From JAICSD01 sp963836665 (GTDB lineage Bacteria > Acidobacteriota > Vicinamibacteria > Vicinamibacterales > 2-12-FULL-66-21), in NCBI GenBank assembly GCA_963836665.1, contig CAWIKL010000001.1, forward strand, positions 2,666,001 to 2,730,000: 64,000 bases of DNA. The letters are read 5' to 3'. Under the pieces are notes generated by a model. That model saw only the letters and a list, made by a program, of their open reading frames with translations. It did no database searches and was not told the DNA's origin. Numbering within the stretch: position 1 is the first letter of the stretch; each line of letters opens with the position of its first letter. Position numbers and translations under genes: made by a program. Of this stretch, positions 1 through 8,680 are shown piece by piece.

Positions 1-2
1 GT

Positions 3-152
3 GCCTTCGGGCTCGCCGTCGAGCACGCGCGCGGCCGTGCCGTGATCCTCGTCGACCTGTGGGATCTCCAGCGCTTCGCGTCCCCGCACGCCGACGTGAT
101 CGCGATTCGCGAACGGCTGCACTCGATGAACCTCGCGCAAGCGGTCGCATGA
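3..152 (+). CDS. C-terminal end of an unidentified protein (cut by window edge)
   Basis: An open frame enters from the left edge and stops with TGA at 150-152, giving the last 49 residues of a protein. Third codon positions are GC-rich as in real genes here. The stop overlaps the ATG of the next gene (ATGA), so the two are probably co-transcribed and translationally coupled. The fragment (ending SMNLAQAVA) carries no motif I recognise, so its function is unknown. Confidence 0.6.
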   Translation, partial: AFGLAVEHARGRAVILVDLWDLQRFASPHADVIAIRERLHSMNLAQAVA

Positions 153-1714
153 ACGTCGACGTCGACGTCGCGGTCGTCGGCTCCGGCTTCGCCGGCTCGC
201 TGGCCGCGTTGGCGCTGCGATCGCGGGGCCGGAGCGTCGCCATCATCGAGCGCGGGCGACATCCGCGGTTTGCCATCGGCGAATCCTCCACGCCGCTGGC
301 AAACCTGCTGCTCGAGGAGCTGGCGGATCGCTACTCGCTGCGCGGGCTTCGCCCGTTTTTCAAGTGGGGCTCGTGGCAACGCGAACGGCCCGACGTGGCG
401 GTCGGCCTGAAACGTGGCTTCAGCTTCTTCTTCCACCAGCGCGGCGACTCGTTCCACGACAGCGCCGCGCACGAGCGTCAGTTGCTCGTGGCGGCCAGCC
501 CGCACGACGAGGTCGCCGATACGCACTGGTATCGTCCCGACTTCGATCACGAACTGGTACGGCAGGCGCAAGCGGCGGGCGCGATCTATCTCGATGACCT
601 GCGTCTCGACGGCGTCGAGCGCTGCGACGGACTGACGCGACTCACCGGCAGCCGGCAGAGACACCGCGTATGCATCACCGCGGAGTTCGTGATCGACGCC
701 AGCGGACCGCGCGGATTCCTCAACCGGGCGCTCGCGCTCGGCGACGCGCCCCTGCGGTGGCTGCCGCCGACGCAGGCGATCTACACACATTTCACCGGCG
801 TCGAGCGGTGGGCAGAAGGGAACTCGAATGCCGACGCGCCGCCGTACGCTGTTGACGATGCGGCCTTGCATCACGTGTTTCCCGGTGGCTGGATCTGGGT
901 GCTGCGTTTCAACAACGGCATCACGAGTGCGGGCGCCGCGCTCAGCGATGGAGTGGCCTCGGAGATCGGCGCCACCGACCCCGGCGCCGCGTGGCTGCGG
1001 CTGACGCGGACGCTGCCGTCGGTGGCACGCCAGTTCGCCGGCGCCACGCCAGCGCTCCCGTTCGTTCACGCGCCGCGCATCGCCTTTCGCAGCGCGCGCG
1101 CGGCCGGCCCCGGCTTTGCGCTCTTGCCGTCGGCGGCTGGCGTGATCGACCCGCTCCTTTCCACGGGCTTTCCGCTGACGCTCCTCGGACTGGGACGGCT
1201 ACTCGAGGTCCTCGAAGGCACGGAGTCCGGGCGCGGTCGTGACGAGGCGCTGGGCGAATATGAGCGCGCGACATTCAGGGAGCTGGACGCGACCGAGCGG
1301 CTGGTGGGTGCGCTCTACGCGGTCATGGACGATCCGCCGCTGTTCAAGCGTCTCAGCCTTCTCTACTTCGCCGCGGCCAGCTTTAGCGAGACGGTGCGCC
1401 GGCTCGGACGGCCGCAGATGGCGCCGGGATTTCTTCTCAGCGCGCATCCCGCGTTCGCCGCGGAACTGGCCGGCTGTAGCGCGGCGGCCCTCACCCGTCC
1501 GTCCGGCAGCGCCCGGCTGGCGCTCGAGGCGCGCATCGACCGCGCGATCGCGCCGTACGACGCCGCCGGACTGCTCGATCGCTCCAGGCGTGACTGGTAT
1601 CCCGTTCGCGCCGACGATCTGCTTGCATCCGCGGATAAACTCGGGGCAACGCCGCAGGAGGTGCGCCGCCTGCTGGCGCGGACCGGCTTCACCACGGAGG
1701 AGACTGCATCATGA
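149..1714 (+). CDS. NAD(P)/FAD-dependent oxidoreductase, tryptophan-halogenase-like fold
   Basis: A 521-residue flavoprotein. It opens with a dinucleotide-binding motif (VAVVGSGFAGSLAAL, residues about 6-20), then IIERGRHPRFAIGESSTP, the GESS/T-P signature of the flavin-dependent halogenase/geranylgeranyl-reductase group, and later a GVIDPLLSTGFPL stretch like the FAD-contacting region of that family. I see no WxWxIP halogenase motif, so halogenation is not supported. I chose the ATG at 149 because the Rossmann fold starts directly after it and it overlaps the upstream stop. The frame stays open upstream to 59, but that part looks like a shadow. It is coupled by ATGA to the small heptad-repeat gene downstream. 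Substrate unknown. Confidence 0.8.
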   Translation: MNVDVDVAVVGSGFAGSLAALALRSRGRSVAIIERGRHPRFAIGESSTPLANLLLEELADRYSLRGLRPFFKWGSWQRERPDVAVGLKRGFSFFFHQRGDSFHDSAAHERQLLVAASPHDEVADTHWYRPDFDHELVRQAQAAGAIYLDDLRLDGVERCDGLTRLTGSRQRHRVCITAEFVIDASGPRGFLNRALALGDAPLRWLPPTQAIYTHFTGVERWAEGNSNADAPPYAVDDAALHHVFPGGWIWVLRFNNGITSAGAALSDGVASEIGATDPGAAWLRLTRTLPSVARQFAGATPALPFVHAPRIAFRSARAAGPGFALLPSAAGVIDPLLSTGFPLTLLGLGRLLEVLEGTESGRGRDEALGEYERATFRELDATERLVGALYAVMDDPPLFKRLSLLYFAAASFSETVRRLGRPQMAPGFLLSAHPAFAAELAGCSAAALTRPSGSARLALEARIDRAIAPYDAAGLLDRSRRDWYPVRADDLLASADKLGATPQEVRRLLARTGFTTEETAS

Positions 1715-2635
1715 GCGAACGGCACGTGCTGGCGAATCAGGAGAAGATCCTGCGGAACCAGAAGAAGCTGCTCGGGAATCAGCGAAAGCTGGACCTGGTG
1801 CTGGCGAACCAGAAGCGGATCGAGGCGAACCAGCGGAAGATCCTGTCGGCGCTGTCGAAGCGCGGTCGATAGCGATCTCAATCAGGTTGGCGATCGGCCC
1901 GACGATGAACAGTGCGTAGAACGGCGCGTAGACCCACTGCATCAGGCGGAACACCGTCTCCAGCGCGGCAATGATGACCGCCACCAGCGACTGCGCCCAC
2001 TTCCGGCGAACCGTCGTTTTCGGATCGGTAATCATGAAGAAGATGAACAGCTGATACATCGGCCCGGTGATCGGTGCGATTTCGGCGAGCACCGGGTGGC
2101 CGGTCAACGTGGCGCGGATCACCGCGAACACCAGGAACGAGGCGACGTAGGTCAGCGTGATGTGCAGCCGTCCGACCGCGCGCAGGATGAACGTGCCGAA
2201 AATCCACACCAGCACCATCGGCAGGAGGTTGTTGCCCCACTGCACGCTGAGACCAGCCACGGTGCCGGACGCGAGTAGCAGCAGCATCACGATGCCGAAG
2301 TTGGTGGGATTGAAGATGTGGCGGTTGCCGACCCGGAGCACGTACTTCGAGGTAATCGAGATCGCGGCGCACAGCGCATAAGGCCAGAACGCCGGCGAGC
2401 GGACGAGAATACCGACGCTGATCCCCGACACATAGGCACTCGCCAGGTGCGGCCACTTGCCGTAGAGCGCGCGCACGACCACTAACTCGACGAGGATCGC
2501 GGTCGCGATGGCGAGAAGCGTCCGGCTCCAGCTCTCGAGGAAGCCGAACGTGAGTTGGCCGGCGAGCAGCACGGCGGTGATCAGCGCCGGCGCGAAGTAG
2601 CGCTGGTCGAGGCGGATGGCTCGCTGCGCGGCCAT
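1709..2635 (-). CDS. RnfD/NqrB-like integral membrane protein (NQR2_RnfD_RnfE family)
   Basis: About 308 residues with many hydrophobic segments. Hallmarks of the NqrB/RnfD family are FNPTNFGIVMLLL in mid-protein and FFMITDPKTT near the C-terminal third. These proteins form the membrane core of Na+-NQR and Rnf electron-transfer complexes, but no other Rnf/Nqr subunit is nearby and no S/T-GAT flavinylation motif is visible. The start at 2635 overlaps the stop of the upstream CRTAC1 gene (ATGA). The last 50 or so residues are low-complexity Ala/Ser/Pro and lie antisense to the heptad-repeat gene, so the natural C-terminus may be a by-product of that overlap. It probably acts with the two preceding envelope proteins. 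Confidence 0.75.
   Translation of the reverse strand: MAAQRAIRLDQRYFAPALITAVLLAGQLTFGFLESWSRTLLAIATAILVELVVVRALYGKWPHLASAYVSGISVGILVRSPAFWPYALCAAISITSKYVLRVGNRHIFNPTNFGIVMLLLLASGTVAGLSVQWGNNLLPMVLVWIFGTFILRAVGRLHITLTYVASFLVFAVIRATLTGHPVLAEIAPITGPMYQLFIFFMITDPKTTVRRKWAQSLVAVIIAALETVFRLMQWVYAPFYALFIVGPIANLIEIAIDRASTAPTGSSAGSPRSASGSPAPGPAFADSRAASSGSAGSSPDSPARAVRS
1711..1872 (+). CDS. Small heptad-repeat (coiled-coil) protein, 53 aa
   Basis: ATG at 1711 overlaps the stop of the flavoprotein gene (ATGA), indicating coupled translation. The product is built almost wholly from a heptad of the form L-x-N-Q-x-K-I/L (LANQEKI, LRNQKKL, LGNQRKL, then LANQKRI, EANQRKI). Asn-Gln recurs at residues 9, 16, 23, 33 and 40, with one three-residue insertion. 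This predicts a short parallel coiled coil with buried Asn, probably an oligomeriser or partner of the flavoprotein. It lies antisense to the 3' end of the RnfD-like gene. It has no enzymatic motif and its function is unknown. Confidence 0.65.
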   Translation: MSERHVLANQEKILRNQKKLLGNQRKLDLVLANQKRIEANQRKILSALSKRGR

Positions 2636-4440
2636 CAGGCCGGCTCCTGGATCTTGTGCACGCGATCGACGGCGGGGTGATCGATCGTCTGCGTCTTCCC
2701 CGATGGCCAGCGGATGACCGCCTTGTCGACGGTCGCGCCGCGGCCAAGACCGAAGTGGAGACGGCGATCGTTCTGCGAGCAGAAGCCGGAGCCGCCAGAC
2801 ACCTCCTGCACCTGCTGCCGTCCACTCCAGTAGACCGTCACTTGCGCGCCGATGGCGCTGCGGTTCGAGCAACCCGTCGTCGTGGCGGGACGGCAGCTCC
2901 CTTCAAGATCGAACCCGATCCAGCCCCGGCCGGGCGCGACCTCGTTGCGATACAACAACAGCGGACCGCGCTGGTTGGCGACGAGGACGTCGAGCGTGCC
3001 GCGGTTGTCGAGGTCGCCGACCGCGACGGCGCGCCCGTCGAAGCGATCGGTGGCGCCGACCATCTGCGCGACGTCGAGGAAGCCGCCGGCGCCGTCGCTC
3101 ATCCACACTTTCTTCTGCTGATAGCCGCCCAGGCTACGGTCGCCCATCGCCGGCCAGTTCTTGGCGTCGCCGATCACCAGCTGATTGCCGCCGGCCACCT
3201 TCGAGAAGTCATACCAGTAGCTGTCGGTGCGCGACGCCGACACGTAGCCATTGGCCAGGTAGAGATCGAGGAATCCGTCATTGTTGAGATCGGCGAACTG
3301 CGCACCGAAGCTCCAGCCGCCAAGGTCGACGCCCATGGCGCGCGCGAGGTTCTCGTATTTCGGCGCCGCCCCCGGCGCTGCCGAGGGGATCCAGAGGTTG
3401 TTGCCCTGCAGCAGGATGCCTTCCTCCGAGATGTTCGACACGTAGATGGCGAAGCGACCCTGGTTGAGCACGTCGCCGACCGACGCGTTCATGCCGCTCT
3501 TGGGCGCGAAGCCGACCCCAGCGTCGCGGCCGATCTCGCGGAAGCGTCCGCCCTCATTGGCGAACAGTTCCGACACGCCGTAGTCGTTGGCGATGAACAG
3601 ATCGGGATAGCCGGTGCCGCGCAGATCGGCGGCGACCGCGGCGAGCGCCCAGCGCCGCGACGACAGGCCCGCCTGCTCGCTGACCTCCTCGAAACGCCCG
3701 CCGCCCATGTTGTGAAACAGGTACTTGCGGCCGCCGTTGTTGGCGTACTCGAAACTCTCCGGCATCATTCGTGTGCTCGTGAGCTTCCACAGGTTGACGG
3801 TCTCGGGATAGTAGCCGCCCGCGAACAGATCGAGTTTGCCGTCACGGTCGTAGTCGAGCCAGACGGCGGTGTTGATGTTGGCCCACGCCGGCAGCGCGGC
3901 CATGGCGCTTACGCGCGTGAAGCCGCGCCCCTGGTCGTTGTGAAACAGCTCGGGCCTGCCCCACCGGTAGAGGAACAGGTCCTCGTAGCCATCGTTGTCA
4001 TAGTCGCCCCAAACGGCGCCCATCGACACGCCGGTCTCCGGACGATTCACGTCGGCGATGCCGAGTGCCGCGGCGACGTCCTCGAATGTGCCGTCGCCCC
4101 TGTTGCGGAACAGGTGGTTCTGCGATCCTTCCCTGCTGTCGGTGACATAGAGATCCGGACGGCCGTCTCGATCGAAGTCGACGATCGAGACCGCGGCCCC
4201 CATCGACGCCACTTCCGGCATGATGTGCGCGAGACGCGCGTCGAGCGTCGGACCCTCGTGGGTCACACCAATGCCGGCGGCCTTCGCAGATTCGGTGAGG
4301 CGAAATCCGTAGCGCGCCAGCGAATCGCCGCCCGCCGTGCCGGCTGCCGCTGGTGCCGCCTGGTAACGGCGGATCAACAGCGGCGTCGCCAGCAGCCCAA
4401 CGAAGACGACGGCGAGAATGGCCCTGGCAGCGGGTTTCAC
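2635..4440 (-). CDS. CRTAC1 family protein (FG-GAP/VCBS repeats with ASPIC/UnbV domain)
   Basis: 601 residues from a GTG at 4440 that overlaps the upstream stop (GTGA). The open frame extends further upstream, but that part is antisense-like. An N-terminal hydrophobic segment (ILAVVFVGLLATPLL) acts as signal peptide or anchor. It is followed by repeated DxDxDG calcium-type loops (DFDRDGRPDLY, DYDNDGYEDLF, DYDRDGKLDLF, DLNNDGFLDLY) typical of an FG-GAP/VCBS beta-propeller, then an ASPIC/UnbV domain at the C-terminus (GRGWIGFDLEG through the VIRWPSGKTQ motif). It should act outside the cytoplasmic membrane. It sits in a tight operon with the TPR/ASPIC protein and the RnfD-like protein. Ligand unknown. 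Confidence 0.85.
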   Translation of the reverse strand: MKPAARAILAVVFVGLLATPLLIRRYQAAPAAAGTAGGDSLARYGFRLTESAKAAGIGVTHEGPTLDARLAHIMPEVASMGAAVSIVDFDRDGRPDLYVTDSREGSQNHLFRNRGDGTFEDVAAALGIADVNRPETGVSMGAVWGDYDNDGYEDLFLYRWGRPELFHNDQGRGFTRVSAMAALPAWANINTAVWLDYDRDGKLDLFAGGYYPETVNLWKLTSTRMMPESFEYANNGGRKYLFHNMGGGRFEEVSEQAGLSSRRWALAAVAADLRGTGYPDLFIANDYGVSELFANEGGRFREIGRDAGVGFAPKSGMNASVGDVLNQGRFAIYVSNISEEGILLQGNNLWIPSAAPGAAPKYENLARAMGVDLGGWSFGAQFADLNNDGFLDLYLANGYVSASRTDSYWYDFSKVAGGNQLVIGDAKNWPAMGDRSLGGYQQKKVWMSDGAGGFLDVAQMVGATDRFDGRAVAVGDLDNRGTLDVLVANQRGPLLLYRNEVAPGRGWIGFDLEGSCRPATTTGCSNRSAIGAQVTVYWSGRQQVQEVSGGSGFCSQNDRRLHFGLGRGATVDKAVIRWPSGKTQTIDHPAVDRVHKIQEPA

Positions 4441-7400
4441 TTGCTCGTGGTCCCATGGTTCGCCGCGGCATCCGGCGCACGCAACGCGTCGCGCACCGCG
4501 TCCGGCGTGACGTAGCGCGTATGGTACTCGGCAAAGTCGCGCGAATGGGCGCGGTAGACCGGGTCGTCTTCGAGCGTCGCGGGCGGCGTGTCGTAACGGC
4601 CGCTGTGATGCGTCGGCAGCGGCAGGACCGTCCGTGAAAAGCTCGTGTTGTAGTCGCCGTCTTTCACCCACCCGTCGCCGACAACGATGAAGTCGCGGAT
4701 GAGGCCGGCGGCAGGCGGGGGGGCTTCGGCGAAGCGCAGGCGCAGTTCGTCACCGGCGTTCATGATTACGTAGCGATCGTCGGCTGCGGCGAGCAGCTCG
4801 CGCACGTCGCCGAACCGGGTGTAATAGCCCTCGAGATCGCGCCAGCGCGGCGCAGTGCTCGCCAGCACGTATCGCGGCCGCTCCGGCACGCTCGGCGACG
4901 GCTGATCGGTCACCGAGTAGCCGCGATAGTCGAGATCGGCACCGACGAGCGCGAGCGAGCGCGGCGCCACAGTCACGTCGGGCCGGCCCGCGGCCCAGCC
5001 GAGCCGATCCCACAAGATCTCGAGGTTCGTCGCCAGGCGCAACCGGCGCGGGGCGGACGGCGGGAACACGCCGCGAAGATCGATGAGGACCGTCTTGTCC
5101 TTGCCCGATGGAAAGCCGAGGCCCGTGCGCACGGTGTGAAACTGACCGGAGGCGTCGGCCACCTGCAGCGACAGGCCGTCGGGCGCCGCATGGACGCCTT
5201 GCGAGATAGCCACGTTGATCGAGCTGTCGGTCGGATGCACCCAACCTTGCGCGATCAGCCACAGCGGACCGCCACGCGGCGCATCTTCCGGGATCGCCAT
5301 CTCGACGAAGTGCGGCCGCGTGATCCCCTGGTAGGGACCGCGCCCGGCAAAATCGATGTAGCGCGAGTCGCGCGCCGCCGCCAGCGCGGACACATCGCCG
5401 CCGCGATCGTCGTGGACCCAGGCCAGCGGCCGCACCGGGCCGGTGACGACCGGGGGCTGGGCCGGCGGCGGAACGGCAAACCGCTCGTCGAGAAACACCT
5501 CCGTGCCGGCGGGATGATCCACGACGAGCAGCGAGGTGAGATCGAAAAAATGCGTTTCCCACAGCTCGGCGGTCACGCGCAGATCGTAGACGCCGTTGCG
5601 CGGGACGAGTTGATCGCCGCGCACCTTGACCCGGTCCTCCGTCATGGCCACGTCGGCGGTCGCCTGAGCGTTGATGCGCAGCCCAAGCGGCGAGCGCCAA
5701 AGGAGGTCGGTGACAAATGCCATCTCCCGGCCGTTCCAGGCAAACAGCCAGGGGCACGATCCCTTGAGCCGCTGCGTGGCCTTGACCGCCTGGTTCGCCG
5801 GCGTGTCGAACTCGGCCTGCAACACGCCGTTCGGCCAGGTGATGCGGACGACGTCGGCGCGTACGGCGTCGCCGAGGCCGAAGTGGACGGTCGACGCGCC
5901 GATCGGCTGTTTTTGCAAGTGCAAGCCCGAGCGCACTTCGATCTCCCCCCCGATGCCGAACGTGTTGATGCGCTGATCGCCGGTCGCCGTCGCCGCGCGC
6001 GGACGCACGTCCTGCCAGTGATAGTTCTTCGTGCCGCGGTTGACGGCGCGCGCAGGATGGCCATCGGCGGTGAGGCCGACGAGGTCGAGCCGGCCGTCGC
6101 CGTCGAGATCGGCGATCGCCTGCACGGTGAACCCGTCGATATTGGCGCCTTGCGGAACGTAGGTGTCGTCAGCGGTAGGCAGCAGGATGCGCGTGCCTTG
6201 TCCTCCGCCGATCACCAGATCGGCGGCGCCGTTGTTGTCGAGATCGGCGACGAACAGGCGCGTCGGCGCTGACACGCCGGCCACGGTTGCGACCTGGCGC
6301 TGGGCCCACCCGCCCGAGGGACCGCGCCACACCTCGGACACTCGTCCATCACGGCCGATCACCAGCAGGCCAAACAGGGTGTCGGCGCGCCGCTGCACGA
6401 CCGCAAGTGCCAGCGCCGGCTCCTGCGGCGGCGCTTCCTCGCGGAAGGCGCCGGCGCGAAGGTTCACGAACACGTGCAACGCGCCGGCCTCGTCGGTGAA
6501 CGCGGCGTCGGGCACGCCGTCACCGTCGAGGTCAGCCCACACAAACGCCCGCGCCCGCGACACCGACGGGAACGGATCCTGCGGTGTGAATGTGTCGTCG
6601 GCGTTGTTGCGCAGGACGATGGGGTGCCCGTCGCGGGTGGCGACGACGAGATCCAGATCGCCGTCGCTGTCGATGTCGGCCGCCCAGATCGCTGTCGCGG
6701 CGCCGTGCTCAATCGAAGCGGGCAGCCTGGCGAGCGCGGTGACATTGACGAACCTGCCGTCCTCCCCCTGGCGCAGCAGGCAGACGCCGCTCGTGCCGGC
6801 GACGGCGAGATCGACCCGGAAGTCGGCGTTGAGATCGGCGGCCGCCGCGTCCAGCCCTGGCGGACAGCCGGGCGCGCGAGACAGCACAGACGGCTTCGCG
6901 TCACCATCGAGTGACACTGCCGTAATCCACGCCCCGTCGGCTTTCTCCTCGCCGGCGGGCGACACGGTGAAGGTCATCCCGGTGTCGGGCGGCGCCGGCT
7001 GCGGATCGGGGTTCTTCAATACGACGAAACGGACAAGCGGCCGGCCGACCTCGTCGCGCGGCGTGCTGACTCGCGCCAGCGCGGCGCGATAGCTGGGTTC
7101 GCGCAGCAGCACGTTCTTCAGAAAGGCGACGTGTGTCGCCGTCGATGCCGGATCGGCATCGAGCGCGGCGACGAGCGCCTTCACCTGGTCCTGCGCCGCC
7201 GGCGACCACTCGCGCCCCGCGTCGGCAAGTGAAACCGAGCCTTGCGTGACCGCGCCGCGGTCGCCGCGCCGCGCCGCGATGCGGACGTACTCGACACGCG
7301 CGGCAAGGTTGCCGCTCCGTCCGGCGAGTTCGCCGAGCAGCCGCTGGGCTTCCGCCTCGTTGCCGGCGCCGCCCTGGCGTTCGGTTTCGAGCGCCAGCGC

Positions 7401-7829
7401 ATACGCGGCCTCGAGATCGGTGGGATCGAGCTCGAGCGCACGGCGCCAGTGGGCCACCGCATCGGCGAGGTCGCCACGGCGTCCTTGCGCGAGCGCCTGC
7501 AACCGCTGGATGGCCGCGTTCGCCGGCGCGAGCTCACCCGCTCTCGCGAGGTCCTGCCAGCTCCGGTCCATGTCCTGCTGCCGCAGCCGCAGGAGCCCTC
7601 GGTCGGCCCAGCCCGCCGCTTCCTGGGGCACGAGTGCGATCACGCGATCGAATTTTTCGCGCGCCAACGCTTCCTGCGTCGTCTGCATCGCTGACAGGCC
7701 GACGTAGAACGCCGACACCGCTTCGCCGTACTCCTGCGGCGACGGCTCCGCGGAACGGCGCGAGCAGGCCGAGGGCAGAAGCGACGCGGCCACGAGACAC
7801 AAGAGCGGCACGGACCTGCGGACGGGCAT
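4437..7829 (-). CDS. Large TPR plus FG-GAP/VCBS plus ASPIC/UnbV envelope protein
   Basis: 1130 residues. The N-terminus MPVRRSVPLLCLVAASLLPSAC is a signal peptide with a weak lipobox (P-S-A-C, no Leu at -3). Residues about 30-250 form TPR-like helices, residues about 310-620 carry FG-GAP/VCBS loops (DIDSDGDLDLVVA, DLDGDGVPDAAF, DLDNNGAADLVIG, DLDGDGRLDLVGL), and an ASPIC/UnbV segment follows (VVRITWPNGVLQ). A roughly 400-residue C-terminal beta-rich region starting at GSCPWLFAWNGREMAFVTDLLW is specific to this CRTAC1 subgroup. It is first in the operon with the CRTAC1 and RnfD-like genes. The domain order suggests a surface or periplasmic scaffold; no catalytic residues are evident. Confidence 0.8.
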   Translation of the reverse strand: MPVRRSVPLLCLVAASLLPSACSRRSAEPSPQEYGEAVSAFYVGLSAMQTTQEALAREKFDRVIALVPQEAAGWADRGLLRLRQQDMDRSWQDLARAGELAPANAAIQRLQALAQGRRGDLADAVAHWRRALELDPTDLEAAYALALETERQGGAGNEAEAQRLLGELAGRSGNLAARVEYVRIAARRGDRGAVTQGSVSLADAGREWSPAAQDQVKALVAALDADPASTATHVAFLKNVLLREPSYRAALARVSTPRDEVGRPLVRFVVLKNPDPQPAPPDTGMTFTVSPAGEEKADGAWITAVSLDGDAKPSVLSRAPGCPPGLDAAAADLNADFRVDLAVAGTSGVCLLRQGEDGRFVNVTALARLPASIEHGAATAIWAADIDSDGDLDLVVATRDGHPIVLRNNADDTFTPQDPFPSVSRARAFVWADLDGDGVPDAAFTDEAGALHVFVNLRAGAFREEAPPQEPALALAVVQRRADTLFGLLVIGRDGRVSEVWRGPSGGWAQRQVATVAGVSAPTRLFVADLDNNGAADLVIGGGQGTRILLPTADDTYVPQGANIDGFTVQAIADLDGDGRLDLVGLTADGHPARAVNRGTKNYHWQDVRPRAATATGDQRINTFGIGGEIEVRSGLHLQKQPIGASTVHFGLGDAVRADVVRITWPNGVLQAEFDTPANQAVKATQRLKGSCPWLFAWNGREMAFVTDLLWRSPLGLRINAQATADVAMTEDRVKVRGDQLVPRNGVYDLRVTAELWETHFFDLTSLLVVDHPAGTEVFLDERFAVPPPAQPPVVTGPVRPLAWVHDDRGGDVSALAAARDSRYIDFAGRGPYQGITRPHFVEMAIPEDAPRGGPLWLIAQGWVHPTDSSINVAISQGVHAAPDGLSLQVADASGQFHTVRTGLGFPSGKDKTVLIDLRGVFPPSAPRRLRLATNLEILWDRLGWAAGRPDVTVAPRSLALVGADLDYRGYSVTDQPSPSVPERPRYVLASTAPRWRDLEGYYTRFGDVRELLAAADDRYVIMNAGDELRLRFAEAPPPAAGLIRDFIVVGDGWVKDGDYNTSFSRTVLPLPTHHSGRYDTPPATLEDDPVYRAHSRDFAEYHTRYVTPDAVRDALRAPDAAANHGTTSK

Positions 7830-7863
7830 CGCGGACAGAGTCGCGATCGTAACAGGTCCGTAT

Positions 7864-7881
7864 CTAGTATGTTCACACTAG
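7864..7881. promoter_or_regulatory. Imperfect inverted repeat in the divergent intergenic region
   Basis: The 68-bp gap between the TPR/ASPIC operon and the ABC importer contains ctagtatgttcacactag, with five perfect outer pairs and one mismatch. It could be an operator shared by the divergent operons. No regulator gene is adjacent, so this is only a candidate. Confidence 0.3.
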
Positions 7882-7897
7882 GGCAAATTCGCCGCGT

Positions 7898-8680
7898 TTG
7901 ATCGATACTCGCGATCCGGTGCCGCGCGTCCGCATTCCTATTCTCGCTCTGCTGACGCCAGCGTTGCTCGTCCTCGCCTGGGGCATCGTTTCGTCGCTCG
8001 GGCTGTTTCCGCCATCGCTCTTTCCGCACCCGGCCGACGTCGCGCGCGGCGTCGCCGCGGAACTCGCCAGCGGCCGCCTGATCAACGACGTCATCGCCTC
8101 CCTGTTCCGCGTGTCGGCGGGTTTCCTGCTCGCGGTTGCGCTCGGGTTGCCGGCCGGTCTGCTGCTCGGCCACTCGACGCGGGCACGAGCGGCGTTCCTG
8201 CCGATGGTCAATTTCTTCCGCAGCCTGTCACCGCTCGCGTGGATTCCGTTTGCCATCCTGTGGCTCGGCATCGGCGACGCGCCGGCCATTTTTCTGATCT
8301 TCATGGCGGCGTTCTTCCCGATCGTGCTGTCGACGACGGCCGCGGTGGCGAACATTCCGAGCGTCTATTTTCGCGTCGCGCGCGATCTCGGCATGGCCGG
8401 GCCGCGCCTGCTGACCGCGGTCACGCTGCCGGCGATCGCGCCGCAGGTCATCACGACGCTGCGCGTCGTCGCCGGGCTGTCGTGGCTGGTGGTCGTCGCA
8501 GCCGAGATGATCGCGGGCCGCGACGGCCTCGGCTTCGCCGTCTGGGACGCCCGCAACGGTCTGCGTATCGATTTGCTCGCCGCCGAGATGCTGGTCATCG
8601 GCGTCATCGGCGCAGTGCTCGACCGTGTACTGGTGCAGCTGACGCGCATTCCGAGCGTGCGATGGGGTTACGAGCGGTGA
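7898..8680 (+). CDS. ABC transporter permease, NitT/TauT type
   Basis: About 260 residues with six hydrophobic segments and the BPD_transp_1 EAA-like loop (ARDLGMAGPRLLTAVTLPAIAPQVITTLRV) that docks the ATPase. The family imports nitrate, sulfonates, taurine, bicarbonate or thiamine precursors. The start is uncertain: TTG at 7898 gives MIDTRDPVPRVR, and GTG at 7919 would begin MPRVR. First gene of a three-gene importer, with coupled overlaps to the ATPase and binding protein. Confidence 0.85.
   Translation: MIDTRDPVPRVRIPILALLTPALLVLAWGIVSSLGLFPPSLFPHPADVARGVAAELASGRLINDVIASLFRVSAGFLLAVALGLPAGLLLGHSTRARAAFLPMVNFFRSLSPLAWIPFAILWLGIGDAPAIFLIFMAAFFPIVLSTTAAVANIPSVYFRVARDLGMAGPRLLTAVTLPAIAPQVITTLRVVAGLSWLVVVAAEMIAGRDGLGFAVWDARNGLRIDLLAAEMLVIGVIGAVLDRVLVQLTRIPSVRWGYER

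Noticed and set aside
149..1714. Flavin-dependent tryptophan halogenase
   Set aside because: GxGxxG and GESS/T motifs fit, but I see no WxWxIP motif and no halogenation cluster.
2656..4515. 619-codon open frame on the plus strand
   Set aside because: Antisense to the CRTAC1 gene. Composition is Arg/Ala/Val-rich with no motif; the opposite strand shows clear FG-GAP and ASPIC domains.
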